A stretch of DNA of 64,000 nucleotides from Nitrospira moscoviensis (GTDB lineage Bacteria > Nitrospirota > Nitrospiria > Nitrospirales > Nitrospiraceae), in the NCBI RefSeq assembly GCF_001273775.1, contig NZ_CP011801.1, forward strand, positions 3,760,001 through 3,824,000. The letters are read 5' to 3'. The notes beneath the pieces were generated by a model that saw nothing but the letters and a program-made list of their open reading frames with translations, searched no databases and had not been told where the DNA came from. This document shows, piece after piece, positions 17,426-26,917 of the stretch (positions are counted from its first letter, which is position 1; each line of letters begins with the position of its first letter). A program made the position numbers and the translations under genes.

Positions 17426-17691
17426 GACCGACCTCCTGTCTGCAGCAACTCCGTCACAAAGTCTGGAGCGCCGATAAGGGTGACTTCGTGGAGAGGCAGG
17501 TTTCTCAAGACCTCGACTGCCCGTGCATCCAGAAAACTGACCGCGGCGCAATCCAACAGCAGCCGCTTCCCATGGCGCAGGAACGCCCGGCACTCGCCCT
17601 CCAACAAGGCCGCCCATTGGTCCGTCACTTTGCCTTCCAGCTTCAGCACGACGGTCGATTGCGTTTCTTCCAGCTTCGTGATCTTCAACAT
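17422..17691 (-). CDS. STAS-domain (anti-anti-sigma-like) protein
   Basis: STAS domain of 89 aa: alternating strands and helices with LLLDCAAVSFLDARAVEVL, where Ser-Phe-Leu-Asp sits at the usual phospho-switch position. STAS proteins typically bind anti-sigma factors or kinases. ATG 17691 follows GAGAGGGG and heads the ECF operon, about 25 bases after the expected sigma-54 transcription start. It is probably part of the sigma switch, though no partner serine kinase is present nearby. Confidence 0.83.
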   Translation of the reverse strand: MLKITKLEETQSTVVLKLEGKVTDQWAALLEGECRAFLRHGKRLLLDCAAVSFLDARAVEVLRNLPLHEVTLIGAPDFVTELLQTGGRS

Positions 17692-17728
17692 CCGGTGCCC
17701 CTCTCGTTTGCGTGATGCCTGACCTATC

Positions 17729-17744
17729 AGCAACGGCAGTGCCA
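17729..17744 (-). promoter_or_regulatory. sigma-54 promoter of the STAS-ECF operon
   Basis: TGGCACTGCCGTTGCT on the minus strand matches TGGCAC-N5-TTGCW at every fixed position. It lies 38 bases before the STAS ATG. Confidence 0.85.
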
Positions 17745-17853
17745 TGCGCGACGCGGCGCGGTGACGTCGAGGCAAGCGCTGGAGACTGAAGCAGTTTCAG
17801 CACGTTCGGGAGGAAAGAGGCGAGCCGAAAGGAGGCGGAATCACAGAAGCCGT

Positions 17854-17888
17854 TCCCAATATATTGGGACGGTCCCAACATATTGGGA
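17854..17888. promoter_or_regulatory. two palindromic activator sites
   Basis: TCCCAATATATTGGGA (17854-17869) is a perfect palindrome and TCCCAACATATTGGGA (17873-17888) differs at one base; centres are 19 bp apart. They lie about 110-145 bp upstream of the sigma-54 promoter, the usual distance for enhancer-binding sites, and next to the gene of a sigma-54 activator. Confidence 0.75.
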
Positions 17889-17940
17889 TAAAGGACTGCG
17901 GGTACAGCTTATGGAAGGAGAGTGCGCGAAGAGGCCGTCT

Positions 17941-20334
17941 TCACGTCAGGGGCCTCTGAATGCCAAGCTTCTTCATGCGGGCTTCGAGGGTGGTGGGGTT
18001 GAGTCCGAGGATTCTCGCGGCGCCCTTCTCGCCGCTGACGCGCCAGTTAGTCTGGATGAGCACGTGGATGATGTGTGCGCGCTCCATCTCCTCTAGCGTC
18101 GCAGGCGGGCCGGCGCCGGACGCAGTGGCGCTTTTCGGCATCCAGTCGCCGAGCTCGAGCGCCGGCCCCTGACTGAGGATGACGGCGCGCTCGATCACGT
18201 GCTCGAGCTCGCGGATGTTCCCGGGCCAGCCGTAGCTCTTCAACGACTCCATCGCTTTGGCGGGGACGGATTCGATCTTCTTGCCCATCGCGGTGGAGAA
18301 CTTCTTCACGAAGTAGGAGACCAGTAACGGAATGTCCTGCACCCGGTCGCGGAGCGCCGGCGAGCGGATCGGAAACACGTTGAGCCGGTAATACAGATCC
18401 GAGCGGAACCGGCCTTCACGCACTTCCTTCTCGAGATCGCGGTTGGTCGCAGCGATGACGCGCACATTGACCTTTAACGTCCTCGTGCTGCCCAGCCGCT
18501 CGAACTCGCCTTCCTGCAACACGCGCAACAGCTTGGTCTGCAGCTCCAGCGGAATTTCACCGACTTCGTCCAGAAAGATCGTGGCCTTGTCCGCCAATTC
18601 GAAGCGGCCAACCTTGCGGGCCAGCGCACCGGTGAAGGCGCCTTTTTCATGTCCGAACAGCTCGCTCTCGATCAAACCCGCCGGGATGGCCGCGCAGTTC
18701 ACTTTGACCAGCACGCCGTCCTTCCTGGTGCTCAGATTGTGGATAGCCCGCGCGATCAGTTCCTTGCCGGTGCCGGTTTCGCCGGTGACGAGGACCGTGG
18801 CGTCCGTCGCCGCGACTTTCTCGACGGCCTGCAGGACTTTCTTGATCGCCGGCGAGGTGCCGATGATCTCCTCGAAATTGTGGACCGTCTTGATCTCTTC
18901 CTGGAGATACAGGTTCGCAGCCTCCAGCCGGGCCTTCTCCTGCTCCATCAACACCTGCTCCGTGATGTCGAGAAACATCGTGCGGGTGTAGGCTCCGCTC
19001 GGATCGGGGCGGGACCACCACTTGATCCAGAGCGGTTTGCCGTTGTCCTTTCTCCGCAGTTCGAGGATCACCCCGCTCGTATCGATGCCCTTGCCGATGG
19101 ACGCAAGCGCCTCCTTCAAACGCCGCTGAGCCTCGGGCGTATCAGGAATGAACGTCCGCCCGTAGGTGCCGTCGATCTCGTCCGGTGTAATGCCGAGGCT
19201 CTTCATGGCGGTCTTGTTCGCACGGATGAAGCGCGTATCGATCCCTTCGTGCACGTAGGCGATCGGCGCTTCCTCGAACAGATCACGCAACCGCTCCTCG
19301 TTCTCCCGTAAGCGGGCCTCCATATGCATGCGTTCCAGCTCGGCACCGGCTCGGGCCCCGAAAATTTTGAAGACCGAATGGTCGAGCTGCTCGAACTCCA
19401 TCCGCTTGGTGTCCATGACGGCCAGATGACCCAACACCCCTCCGCCCGCGCTGGTGACCGGAATCGCCAGATAGCTCCGCACGCCGAGTTCTTCGAGCTC
19501 CCGCTTGTGGTGAGGAAAACGGTCCGCCACCCCGTCGGCGCAATGGTAGAGCTCTCCGGCCAGCACCTTCTCGCACGGCGTGCCGGCGATCGCGTAGTCG
19601 AAATTGTCCTCGAAACGGTCGCCGGCCCAGAAGGCCAGCGTGCGCACCCTCGTACGGTCCACGCAAAACTCGGAGACGAAGGCATAGGTCACGGACAGCG
19701 CGGTCGCCAGGTTCTTGACGAGCAACCGGAAAAAATCCGGTCCTACTGCGGGAGCCGTGCCCTCCGAGATGGCGCGCAGCGTCGTCTCACGCTCCTTGAG
19801 CGAGCGCTCCATGACCTGCCGATAGATCTCGACGCCGGCGCGCTCGCCGAACAGCTGGAACACCTCGATCTCCTCCGGCGCGAGCAGCATGGGCTTGGTG
19901 TCCATCGCCGCCAGATGCCCCAGCACCGTGCCGCGGGGATCTTTCAGCGGAACGGCCAGGTAACTCGTCACCCCGAGCGTCACCAGCTCACTGTCGCGGG
20001 GGAACAGCGTTTGGACGCCTTGCGCATAGTGGCAGGTTTCGCCGGCGATCACGTTGGTACAGGGCGTGCCTTCCAGATCGTATTCCATCGGATCGACATA
20101 CCCGTCGCCGTTCCAGAACGCGAGCGTGCGGATGCGGGCGCCGGGAAGGAGGAAGCCGACAAAGGCGTAGCGAATACCGAGCGCGGCCGAGACTTGCTTG
20201 ACCAGCTCGCGCAGAAAGTCCCCGCCGGTCGACGAGATCGTGCCCTTCACCAGCGCGCGGAGGAATTCATCGGCTTGTCGGCGGGCTTGCGGGGCGTCGT
20301 GCTGATCGCCCGGTGAGGCGGCGTCCTGTCCCAT
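17941..20334 (-). CDS. GAF-GAF-PAS sigma-54 activator, FhlA-like
   Basis: Activator of 797 aa without a receiver. Two GAF domains repeat the same plan (about 25-170 and 180-330): LAFW.GD, GTPC and a YLAVPL or YLAIPV strand, each with a Cys after GTP. A PAS domain follows (about 345-460), then a coiled linker, the AAA+ domain (about 490-720; [31 protein letters not shown]) and a C-terminal HTH ([22 protein letters not shown]) of the FhlA/NorR type. The GAF domains probably bind a small ligand or sense redox state through the Cys. It is encoded directly upstream of the palindromes and sigma-54 promoter of the STAS-ECF operon, its likely target. Confidence 0.93.
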   Translation of the reverse strand: MGQDAASPGDQHDAPQARRQADEFLRALVKGTISSTGGDFLRELVKQVSAALGIRYAFVGFLLPGARIRTLAFWNGDGYVDPMEYDLEGTPCTNVIAGETCHYAQGVQTLFPRDSELVTLGVTSYLAVPLKDPRGTVLGHLAAMDTKPMLLAPEEIEVFQLFGERAGVEIYRQVMERSLKERETTLRAISEGTAPAVGPDFFRLLVKNLATALSVTYAFVSEFCVDRTRVRTLAFWAGDRFEDNFDYAIAGTPCEKVLAGELYHCADGVADRFPHHKRELEELGVRSYLAIPVTSAGGGVLGHLAVMDTKRMEFEQLDHSVFKIFGARAGAELERMHMEARLRENEERLRDLFEEAPIAYVHEGIDTRFIRANKTAMKSLGITPDEIDGTYGRTFIPDTPEAQRRLKEALASIGKGIDTSGVILELRRKDNGKPLWIKWWSRPDPSGAYTRTMFLDITEQVLMEQEKARLEAANLYLQEEIKTVHNFEEIIGTSPAIKKVLQAVEKVAATDATVLVTGETGTGKELIARAIHNLSTRKDGVLVKVNCAAIPAGLIESELFGHEKGAFTGALARKVGRFELADKATIFLDEVGEIPLELQTKLLRVLQEGEFERLGSTRTLKVNVRVIAATNRDLEKEVREGRFRSDLYYRLNVFPIRSPALRDRVQDIPLLVSYFVKKFSTAMGKKIESVPAKAMESLKSYGWPGNIRELEHVIERAVILSQGPALELGDWMPKSATASGAGPPATLEEMERAHIIHVLIQTNWRVSGEKGAARILGLNPTTLEARMKKLGIQRPLT

Positions 20335-20440
20335 GCATGCCTTTCGTCGAGGCCGGCCTAGGAGAACTCCTGATGGAGCGGCGCAGAGTCGAGGGAGCGA
20401 AGCCTAGCATCCTTCGCCGAAGCGGAGCAAGCGCAAGTCC

Positions 20441-21481
20441 CTACGGCGAGACGATCCGCAGGACATGACCGTCCGGATCGCGGACAAGGAACCCTTTGGC
20501 GAACCCCAACGTCCGGTCCGGCACCGTGACCACCGACGACGACACCAACTGCGCCGTTGAAGCTTCCAATGCCGCGGCGGCGGCCTCCGCATCCGGCACG
20601 ACCAGAGTGGTCTGCCAATGCCAGAGATCGGTCGATCGGGTATCGGCAGGCATCGGCCGGCCGGCCGCCGGCAGCTCATACTCCAGAAATTCCAGGCCAG
20701 GAGGTCCCATCTTCGGAGCGAGGCCGGTGACGCGGGTACGGGCTCCCGGCAAACTGTCCAGATATTGCTGCGTCGCCCCCATATTGAGCGTACCCCCGGC
20801 AACCGCCATTCCTAATAGATCGCGGTAGAACTTGGCGCTGCTCTCCGTGCTGCGCACCGTCATGGCCGTATGGTCGATACCCATAAAGAGGTTGGAGCCC
20901 GGCTGTCTCCATACCTCGTTCCCTTTGTCCGGAGGAAACCAGAGGAGTTCCAGATTGTGGCCGTCCGGGTCGCGAAACTTGATCGCCTTGATCCCGGCGG
21001 CGGGCGGATTGGTCACGGGAATCGTCTGCGGCCTCGGAGAGATTTGGCGGACGTGGTGCTCGCGCAGCCGTGCCCACGCGGTCTCCATGTCACGCACGAC
21101 GATGGCAACATGCTGGAACCACAAGTCGTGGCTGTAAGAGGGCACCGGGATCGGCCTGGCGTCGGGCGGCGCAAGAAACTGCGTCAGCTCGATCTGCTGC
21201 TCGCCCAGCTGCATGCGAGCGACGCGCGCCCTGACACCGAAGACGCCATAAAGCTGGTCGTAGACCGGCCCGTCCACCTCGATATCGCTGATCGTCTTGA
21301 ATGTGAGCACGTCGCGATAGAAGGCGATCGACCGCTCCATATCCGAAACCGTGAACCCCACGGCGGCGATGGATTGAACGGCGACGGGCGGCTCCGCTTG
21401 CGCGAGTGATGAGTGATGGGTGATGAGTGATGTGCAAATAATAGCGGCTAGGAACCAACTCACTCTCGAAAGTCTACCCAT
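20441..21481 (-). CDS. exported protein with two VOC (glyoxalase-like) domains
   Basis: Protein of about 346 aa: signal peptide (to about residue 30), then two VOC domains. Domain 1 begins at VGFTVSDMERSIAFYRD and domain 2 at IDHTAMTVRSTESSAKFYRD; both end with a DPDGHxLxxx strand, which supplies a metal ligand. VOC proteins act as dioxygenases, lyases or isomerases; the substrate is unknown. The signal peptide is partly encoded by a GAGTGAT heptamer array. It lies 20 bases downstream of the GMC oxidoreductase, so both probably process one periplasmic compound. Confidence 0.8.
   Translation of the reverse strand: MGRLSRVSWFLAAIICTSLITHHSSLAQAEPPVAVQSIAAVGFTVSDMERSIAFYRDVLTFKTISDIEVDGPVYDQLYGVFGVRARVARMQLGEQQIELTQFLAPPDARPIPVPSYSHDLWFQHVAIVVRDMETAWARLREHHVRQISPRPQTIPVTNPPAAGIKAIKFRDPDGHNLELLWFPPDKGNEVWRQPGSNLFMGIDHTAMTVRSTESSAKFYRDLLGMAVAGGTLNMGATQQYLDSLPGARTRVTGLAPKMGPPGLEFLEYELPAAGRPMPADTRSTDLWHWQTTLVVPDAEAAAAALEASTAQLVSSSVVTVPDRTLGFAKGFLVRDPDGHVLRIVSP
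21404..21431. repeat. heptamer repeat inside VOC signal peptide
   Basis: GAGTGAT, GAGTGAT, GGGTGAT, GAGTGAT in a row; on the coding strand it encodes the end of the signal peptide (THHSS region). Confidence 0.7.
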
Positions 21482-21508
21482 CACACATCACCCTTCACTG
21501 ATCACCTG
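21481..21508. repeat. degenerate heptamer repeat at gene junction
   Basis: TCACACA, TCACCCT, TCACTGA, TCACCTG, spanning the junction between the GMC stop and the VOC start. Less regular than the other arrays. Confidence 0.5.
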
Positions 21509-23052
21509 AGCCGGTCGAGTAGATGCTCGCCGACTCGAAGCGCGTTTGCAATGATCGTCAGCGACGGGTTCACCGCCGAGCTGGAGACGAAGAAGCTCGC
21601 ATCGACCACATAGAGATTGTCCAGATCGTGAGTCTTGCAGTGCTCGTCGAGCACGCTCGTCTTGGGATCGCGGCCGAAGCGGACCGTGCCGCATTGATGT
21701 GCCGTTCCGGCGATGGGAATCTTCTTTCCAAGATACACATGCTGTGGAATCAGGCGGTCCGCCTCGCAGCCGAGCCGGTTCAGCATGCTCTTCAATTTGG
21801 CCGCCAGCCGCCGGTGAGCATCGAGGTTGTTCTCGGTGTAGTGCAGGCTGATCCCGCCGTCGTTGTTCACCAGCACCCGATTGTCTGGATCGGGCAAGTC
21901 CTCGGAGGTCATCCAGAAGTCGAGCGAATGCTTCGCCAGCACGTCCAGCGCCAATCCGGGCGCAAAGGCCGGCGCCCCCGTCCGCAGCATGTCGAGATCC
22001 TGCTTGCCGACCATCGAGATGTGGCCCATGGGATAGTCCCATTCGGCGGAGCCGAAATAGAAATCGTTGAGCCCGATCGTCTTTTGGAAGACGGTCGGAT
22101 TCGGCCGCTTCGAGATCGCGAGCATCGCCGAGTTGTTGTGGCACATATAATTCCGCCCGACCATATCGGATGAGTTCGCCAGGCCGTGGGGATGCCGGTC
22201 GTTGGCGGACTTCAAGAGCAACGCCGCCGAGTTGATCGCCCCGGCCGAGACCACGATGATGTCCGCTTTATAGGTCTCTGTTTCGCCATTCCGTTCAACG
22301 ACCACTCCCGTCACCTCATGCCCCGCGCCATCGGTCTCCAGCCTCGTGACCTTGGCCTGCGTCAGCAGCGTCACGTTGGGATATCGCAACGCCGGCTCGA
22401 CGCAGACGGCCTGCGCATCCGCCTTGGCGCCGAGCAAGCAAGGGAATCCATCGCAGGTGCTGCAGCGAATACAGGGGCTATGGTCTTTCCGTTCTTCATC
22501 GAGCATGACGCCGACCGGCAGGTGGAACGGGTGATAGCCCATCCGTTGCCAGTCGTCGTGCAGTTCTTGAATACGCGGTTCGTGCGTCAGCGGTGCATAC
22601 TTGTACTGCGCGCTCGCCGGTCCCTCCGTGGGATCTTCTCCATGTTTTCCATGCACGTGATAAAGATGTTCGGCTTGGGTGTAATAGGGTTCGAGGTCTT
22701 CGTAGCAGATCGGCCACTCCGGCGAGATACCCCCATCGTGTTTCACCTCGCCGAAATCCTGTGGCCGCATCCGCAGCAGCGCCGCGCCGTAGACCTTGGA
22801 ATTGCCACCGACGTTGTAATGGATGCCGGGATGGAAGGGCCGGCCGTGCTTATCCCGCCATGTCTCCTTCGCCTTGTACCGGTTTTCGATAAAGACCGTC
22901 CGGCTGTTCCAGTTCTCCTTCTCACGCGGCAAGTAACCGCCGCGTTCCAGCAACAGGATCTTCTTCCCCGACGGTGCCAGCTTGTAGGCCAGCGTCCCCC
23001 CGCCTGGACCGGTACCGATGATGATCACATCATAGTGAGTGGACGTAGACAC
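21502..23052 (-). CDS. GMC-family FAD oxidoreductase
   Basis: Flavoprotein of 516 aa. FAD-binding GTGPGGG at 13-19, ERGG at about 36, and GGNSKVYG where FAD contacts are expected. The C-terminal block has GTAHQCGTVRFG with the GMC active-site His and VVDASFFVSSSAVNPSLTI. A Cys cluster CIRCSTCDGFPC (about 195-206) is extra to ordinary choline or glucose oxidases and suggests a metal or Fe-S site, as in some long GMC dehydrogenases. GTG start at 23052 after GGGAGG. No signal peptide. It heads a two-gene operon behind an ECF-type promoter. Confidence 0.9.
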   Translation of the reverse strand: MSTSTHYDVIIIGTGPGGGTLAYKLAPSGKKILLLERGGYLPREKENWNSRTVFIENRYKAKETWRDKHGRPFHPGIHYNVGGNSKVYGAALLRMRPQDFGEVKHDGGISPEWPICYEDLEPYYTQAEHLYHVHGKHGEDPTEGPASAQYKYAPLTHEPRIQELHDDWQRMGYHPFHLPVGVMLDEERKDHSPCIRCSTCDGFPCLLGAKADAQAVCVEPALRYPNVTLLTQAKVTRLETDGAGHEVTGVVVERNGETETYKADIIVVSAGAINSAALLLKSANDRHPHGLANSSDMVGRNYMCHNNSAMLAISKRPNPTVFQKTIGLNDFYFGSAEWDYPMGHISMVGKQDLDMLRTGAPAFAPGLALDVLAKHSLDFWMTSEDLPDPDNRVLVNNDGGISLHYTENNLDAHRRLAAKLKSMLNRLGCEADRLIPQHVYLGKKIPIAGTAHQCGTVRFGRDPKTSVLDEHCKTHDLDNLYVVDASFFVSSSAVNPSLTIIANALRVGEHLLDRLR

Positions 23053-23078
23053 GGGAGACCTCCCTGTGCTGGAAGGTA

Positions 23079-23104
23079 GTCGGCTAACAGGGACGCGCCT
23101 TACA
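23079..23104 (-). promoter_or_regulatory. predicted ECF promoter of the GMC operon
   Basis: TGTAAGG-N16-GACTACC on the minus strand, 27 bases before the GTG start of the GMC gene. Confidence 0.65.
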
Positions 23105-23137
23105 GGCAGCCGGGCATGTTAGCCGAAGAGCGCCGAA

Positions 23138-23545
23138 CTAGGTGGGGAGAGTGATGAGATCGCAATGACCGGCGATTCTGAGGAAGTCTTTGTCAGCGGT
23201 GAGCAGCGGAAACCCATGCTGGCAACAAGCCGCCGCAATGAGGAAATCGATCGGACCGGCATTGAGTCCTCTTGCGCGACAGACGGCTCGTAGACGAGCG
23301 GCAGCCACATAGGTCTGCCGGTCCACATCAAGCAATGGGTACGGCTCGAGGAGCGTGAGCAACCGGTCGAATTGTTTCGTGGACTTGAGGCCGTCGAGCA
23401 GTTCTTGGAGGATATGGCCGATCAGAAAGAGCCCGTCGCCTGATTCAAGATGCCCGCGAAAAGCACGGACGTATGGGTCATCTTCGTTGACGTGTGGTCG
23501 CCGCAACACCAGAGACCACACAGACGTATCAACGACCAGATTCAC
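23138..23545 (-). CDS. vapC: VapC-family PIN toxin
   Basis: PIN-domain ribonuclease of 135 aa with the acidic metal-binding set: Asp in VVDTSVW (about 5), Glu in LQELLDGL, Asp in PIDFLIAAAC and Asp in LLTADKDF. It would cleave tRNA or rRNA when freed. It starts at GTG 23545 inside the antitoxin gene (17-base overlap), so the two are translated together. Confidence 0.87.
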   Translation of the reverse strand: MNLVVDTSVWSLVLRRPHVNEDDPYVRAFRGHLESGDGLFLIGHILQELLDGLKSTKQFDRLLTLLEPYPLLDVDRQTYVAAARLRAVCRARGLNAGPIDFLIAAACCQHGFPLLTADKDFLRIAGHCDLITLPT

Positions 23546-23741
23546 GGTCGCGACGGTCTTTCTTGTAATTCCACCCTTCCCGGAACTCAATCGTACCGAG
23601 AGCCTTTAGAATCTTCCGTTGTTGGCGACGCTGGATGAATTCGGTCAGGGCTTGCGTGACGGTTTCCTTCTTCGTGCGCAACTTTCCGGCTCGCCGGGCA
23701 CGCTCCAACAGGGCATCATCAATGGCCAGATTGGTCGCCAT
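23529..23741 (-). CDS. vapB: VapB-family antitoxin
   Basis: Antitoxin of 70 aa: ribbon-helix-helix-like N-terminus (MATNLAIDDALLERARRAG, KKETVTQALTEFIQRR) of the VapB type, then a basic tail for toxin binding. ATG 23741 follows GGAGG. An inverted repeat directly upstream is a likely self-repression site. Confidence 0.85.
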   Translation of the reverse strand: MATNLAIDDALLERARRAGKLRTKKETVTQALTEFIQRRQQRKILKALGTIEFREGWNYKKDRRDRESGR

Positions 23742-23751
23742 ACGAACCTCC

Positions 23752-23770
23752 ATGTGTAATGGCTACACAT
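23752..23770. promoter_or_regulatory. inverted repeat, likely VapBC operator
   Basis: ATGTGTA-N5-TACACAT, a perfect 7-bp inverted repeat 11 bases upstream of the vapB ATG. Confidence 0.6.
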
Positions 23771-24157
23771 AGAGTACGCGGGGCCTGTGGATCTGTCAAA
23801 CATCACCGACGGCGCACCGCTTCCGCATCGTCTCTGCCGTCGACCGAAAGTCTCGCGCTATTCACCTGATGGCCGTAGGTCTCACGTCATGTGTACGAAG
23901 AGCTGACCGCTCGATTGCAACGAACAGCTCGAGCAATGACCAACGGCTCCCATGATTTCGTTTCCATGACTTCCTAAAATCTCCTATCCCATATCGGAGC
24001 CGGTCTAGTTCCATCTCGCATAGCCGCTGCCCTTCTTCAAAGTCTGTTTCCGGCTTCGCCGACTGGCGGTCCTGACACAGTCTGCTATCCTTACTACTGT
24101 CGGTCGGCCCTCCACCAGCGCCTACCGCCGCACCTCACCTCTCGCAGGAGGATCGTG
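23771..24157. other. intergenic region without recognised content
   Basis: About 390 bases between vapBC and the divergent DUF898 gene. I see a strong AGGAGG ribosome site at its right end and no gene, RNA or strong repeat elsewhere. Confidence 0.5.
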
Positions 24158-25249
24158 ATGGAAACCACGTTGCAGCATCCGGCTTCGACTGCTCCACCCG
24201 CGCCGCTTCCCAAAAAGATCTTTCGCTTGGCGTTCCACGGCACGGGCGGCGCCTTGTTCGGCATCTTCATCATGAACGTGCTGAAGACGATCCTCTCGCT
24301 CGGGATCTACTATTTCTGGGGGAAAGTGAAGACCCGGCAATTCGTGTGGGGCCAGACGGAATTCGCCGGCGACCGCTTCGGCTATCACGGCACGGGCAAG
24401 GAGCTGATGTTCGGCTGGGTGAAAGCCGCGGTGTTGTTCGCCGGTATCGTCGCCCTTCAAAATGCCTTGGGGCTCGGCGGACACCCGTTTCTCGGGGTGC
24501 TATTGTTGTGGACCGGCATTGCCTTCCTCGTGCCCGTCGCGCAGATCGGCACGCTCCGCTACCGGCTGAGCCGCAGTTCCTGGCGAGGAATCCGGTTTTC
24601 CTTCCGCGGCGAGACGAAACCCTTCCTGCTGCTTTCGTTGAAAATGCTCGCGCTGACCGCCCTTACGCTGGGGTTCGGGTACGCCTACTATGAATGTGCA
24701 ACGCGAGCCTACTTGATCAATCATTGTCGGTTCGGCAAAGCGGCCTTTGCGTTCAACGGTCAACCCAGGCAGCTGTTCTGGATGTATGTCAAGCACGGGA
24801 TCGTGCTCACGGTCGGCGTAGTGGTGCTGCTCATCTTCACCTTCGCGGGACGCGACCTCTCGACCTCAAACGGCCTCTTCGGGGCCGCCAGTCTTGGCGT
24901 AGCGATGTTCATTCCCTTCGTCCTGCTCTATGGGCTGGTGCTCTTGTCCATCGCCGTCCGGCGCCGCCGGTTCTACTGGGATCACACGACGTTCGCCGGC
25001 GCGCAGTTCACAACGACGGTAACGATGGCCAATTTGCTGGGACTCTACCTGACCAACGGACTGCTGCTCCTGTGCTCACTCGGGCTCGCCTTCCCCTGGG
25101 TGACCGTCCGCTCCCGGCTGTACGACTGCGCGCATCTCACCTTGACCGGCGCCTTGGACCTCGATGCGATCGAACAGGACGCGCAGACCGCCGCGGCCGT
25201 GGGAGAAGAACTGAGCGGCTTCCTCGATGTAGACGCGATGGCGGGCTGA
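24158..25249 (+). CDS. DUF898 (YjgN-like) membrane protein
   Basis: Integral membrane protein of 363 aa with about eight hydrophobic helices and the family phrases FHGTGGALFGIFIMNVLKTILSLGIYYFWGKVKTRQF and GxxF...Y.GTGKEL, typical of DUF898/YjgN. The function of the family is not known. ATG 24158 follows AGGAGG. It is followed 3 bases later by an M48 peptidase, the pairing commonly seen for this family, which suggests that the two act together on membrane proteins or the envelope. Confidence 0.88.
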   Translation: METTLQHPASTAPPAPLPKKIFRLAFHGTGGALFGIFIMNVLKTILSLGIYYFWGKVKTRQFVWGQTEFAGDRFGYHGTGKELMFGWVKAAVLFAGIVALQNALGLGGHPFLGVLLLWTGIAFLVPVAQIGTLRYRLSRSSWRGIRFSFRGETKPFLLLSLKMLALTALTLGFGYAYYECATRAYLINHCRFGKAAFAFNGQPRQLFWMYVKHGIVLTVGVVVLLIFTFAGRDLSTSNGLFGAASLGVAMFIPFVLLYGLVLLSIAVRRRRFYWDHTTFAGAQFTTTVTMANLLGLYLTNGLLLLCSLGLAFPWVTVRSRLYDCAHLTLTGALDLDAIEQDAQTAAAVGEELSGFLDVDAMAG

Positions 25250-25252
25250 GGC

Positions 25253-26371
25253 ATGGCGGACGGCTCCCATCCAGGCGGCCCGCCGCAGACCTGGCCCGCT
25301 TCCTATTACGACGGCCGGAGCTCGGCGCGGCATCCCGTCACGGTGACGTTGTCCGGATCCGGCCTCACAATCCAGAGGGAGGACGGCACGCCGCTGTCCT
25401 GGCGCTATGACGACGTCCGCCAGACACAAGGAGAACATGCCGGAGAGCCCATCCGCCTCGAATGCGGCGCCCCCCTCCAGGAAGCCCTCGTCATCGACGA
25501 CGCTTCGTTCGCCCCCGCATTGCGCTCATTCGTCGAGCATCGCTACCGGCACTTCCGCTTTCCGCTCTCGGTCCGCCGGCGCATCGCTCAGATCGGTGCC
25601 GCATTCATGGCGTCGATCGCCGCGGTGGCGGCCCTCGTCCTTTGGGGCATCCCCGCCCTGGCCGATCTCGTCACCCCCTGGGTGCCGGTTTCCTGGGAAG
25701 TGTCGGTGGGTCAGGCAGCCCTTGGCCAGATGGTACCGGACAACCAGCGTTGCACGAACGAGCGCCTGCGCAAGCGACTGGACCTCCTCATGGTGCGCCT
25801 TGTCGATCCGTCGAAGACGCCGTATGAATTTCATCTCACCGTCGTCGACTCCCAGCTCTTCAACGCGTATGCCTTGCCGGGCGGAAACATCGTCATATTC
25901 CGCCCGCTTCTTCAGGCCACCAAGACTCCGGAAGAACTGGCGGGCGTGTTGGCCCACGAAGCGCAGCATGTGCTGCTGCGGCATACCACCAAGTCGTTGC
26001 TCCGAGATCTCTCATTGGCGGCCATGATCGGGGCGGCGTTCGGCGATGTGAGCGGTATCGGAGCGCTCGCAGTGCAGGCCGCCGGAACGCTATCAGTGCT
26101 CCATTACAGCCGCGACATGGAGGAGCAGGCCGATCGGGAAGGCATGCGCCTCTTGCAGAAGGCGCATTTCAATCCTGCGGGGATGATTCGATTTTTCGAA
26201 ACTTTGAAGGGCCGGCACGGACACATTGACGTACCCGGCTATCTCTCAACCCATCCTCAGACAGAGGAGCGCATCGCCAGACTGAAAGCCATGCTGCATC
26301 ACCCCTCCGACACATCTGCGGTCGAACCTGACGAGGAGTGGCAGCACACGGCGGCGCTCTGCCGCGCATAG
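25253..26371 (+). CDS. M48-family zinc metallopeptidase
   Basis: Protein of 372 aa: a soluble N-terminal part (1-100), one membrane helix (about 115-135), then an M48 peptidase domain with HEAQH (about 228-232, HExxH zinc motif) and a distal Glu in EEQADREG. It resembles HtpX/BepA-type quality-control peptidases but has a unique N-terminus. It begins 3 bases after the DUF898 stop, with GAGG upstream, and so belongs to a two-gene operon. Confidence 0.9.
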   Translation: MADGSHPGGPPQTWPASYYDGRSSARHPVTVTLSGSGLTIQREDGTPLSWRYDDVRQTQGEHAGEPIRLECGAPLQEALVIDDASFAPALRSFVEHRYRHFRFPLSVRRRIAQIGAAFMASIAAVAALVLWGIPALADLVTPWVPVSWEVSVGQAALGQMVPDNQRCTNERLRKRLDLLMVRLVDPSKTPYEFHLTVVDSQLFNAYALPGGNIVIFRPLLQATKTPEELAGVLAHEAQHVLLRHTTKSLLRDLSLAAMIGAAFGDVSGIGALAVQAAGTLSVLHYSRDMEEQADREGMRLLQKAHFNPAGMIRFFETLKGRHGHIDVPGYLSTHPQTEERIARLKAMLHHPSDTSAVEPDEEWQHTAALCRA

Positions 26372-26514
26372 GAAAATCTCGCGTGGCGTTTCGTCCCTCG
26401 TAGGCCCCGGCTTACACCCTCTCCACCGCTTTCCCGGTCTTGTGCTTCTCTTGCAGCCAGAGTAGGATGGCCGTCGTGCGATTTAACCATGTCCAAACAC
26501 GGAGGAGCGGCACC

Positions 26515-26781
26515 ATGGCACACCGGTCGGTTCACGCATTGGGATCCATCGTCTTACTGGGAGCGGTCGTGGCAGGTTGTGCGAGTGACGGCACGACGGG
26601 ATTGCCGGCATCGGATCGGGGAGCGACATCGGCCTCCACCAGGAACATCGACCGGATCGCGCCGGGCGCCGTGGAGGACACGCTGGCCGCCTGCATGGCG
26701 CGCATTCCCAAAGATGCGAGCGCGGGCCAACGGATGCTGGCGGAGGAAAGCTGCCGCCGCGATCAAGCCGCGCGCCGCTGA
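26515..26781 (+). CDS. small lipoprotein, 88 aa
   Basis: Small protein with a signal peptide and lipobox VVAGC (Cys about 21). The mature part has two further Cys (LAACM, EESCRRD) that could pair. ATG 26515 follows GGAGGAG; an upstream in-frame ATG without such a site is less likely. I do not recognise the family. Confidence 0.7.
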   Translation: MAHRSVHALGSIVLLGAVVAGCASDGTTGLPASDRGATSASTRNIDRIAPGAVEDTLAACMARIPKDASAGQRMLAEESCRRDQAARR

Positions 26782-26917
26782 GCCGTACACCGAGTAGCGG
26801 GAGGCGGCGGACAAGGCTGCCTCCCTGACGCTGCATGCGCCTCCGTCCTCGCCCCACACACTTCCCGCCATATGACGGTCGACCGGTGCTCCTCTCAGAC
26901 CGTGGAGCGAACCCGGC

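Noticed and set aside
21127..21136. TGTAAGA on the plus strand
   Set aside because: It lies inside the VOC gene, points away from any plus-strand gene and lacks the GAC half.
26408..26418. TGTAAGC on the minus strand
   Set aside because: No minus-strand gene lies downstream and no GAC at 16 bases.
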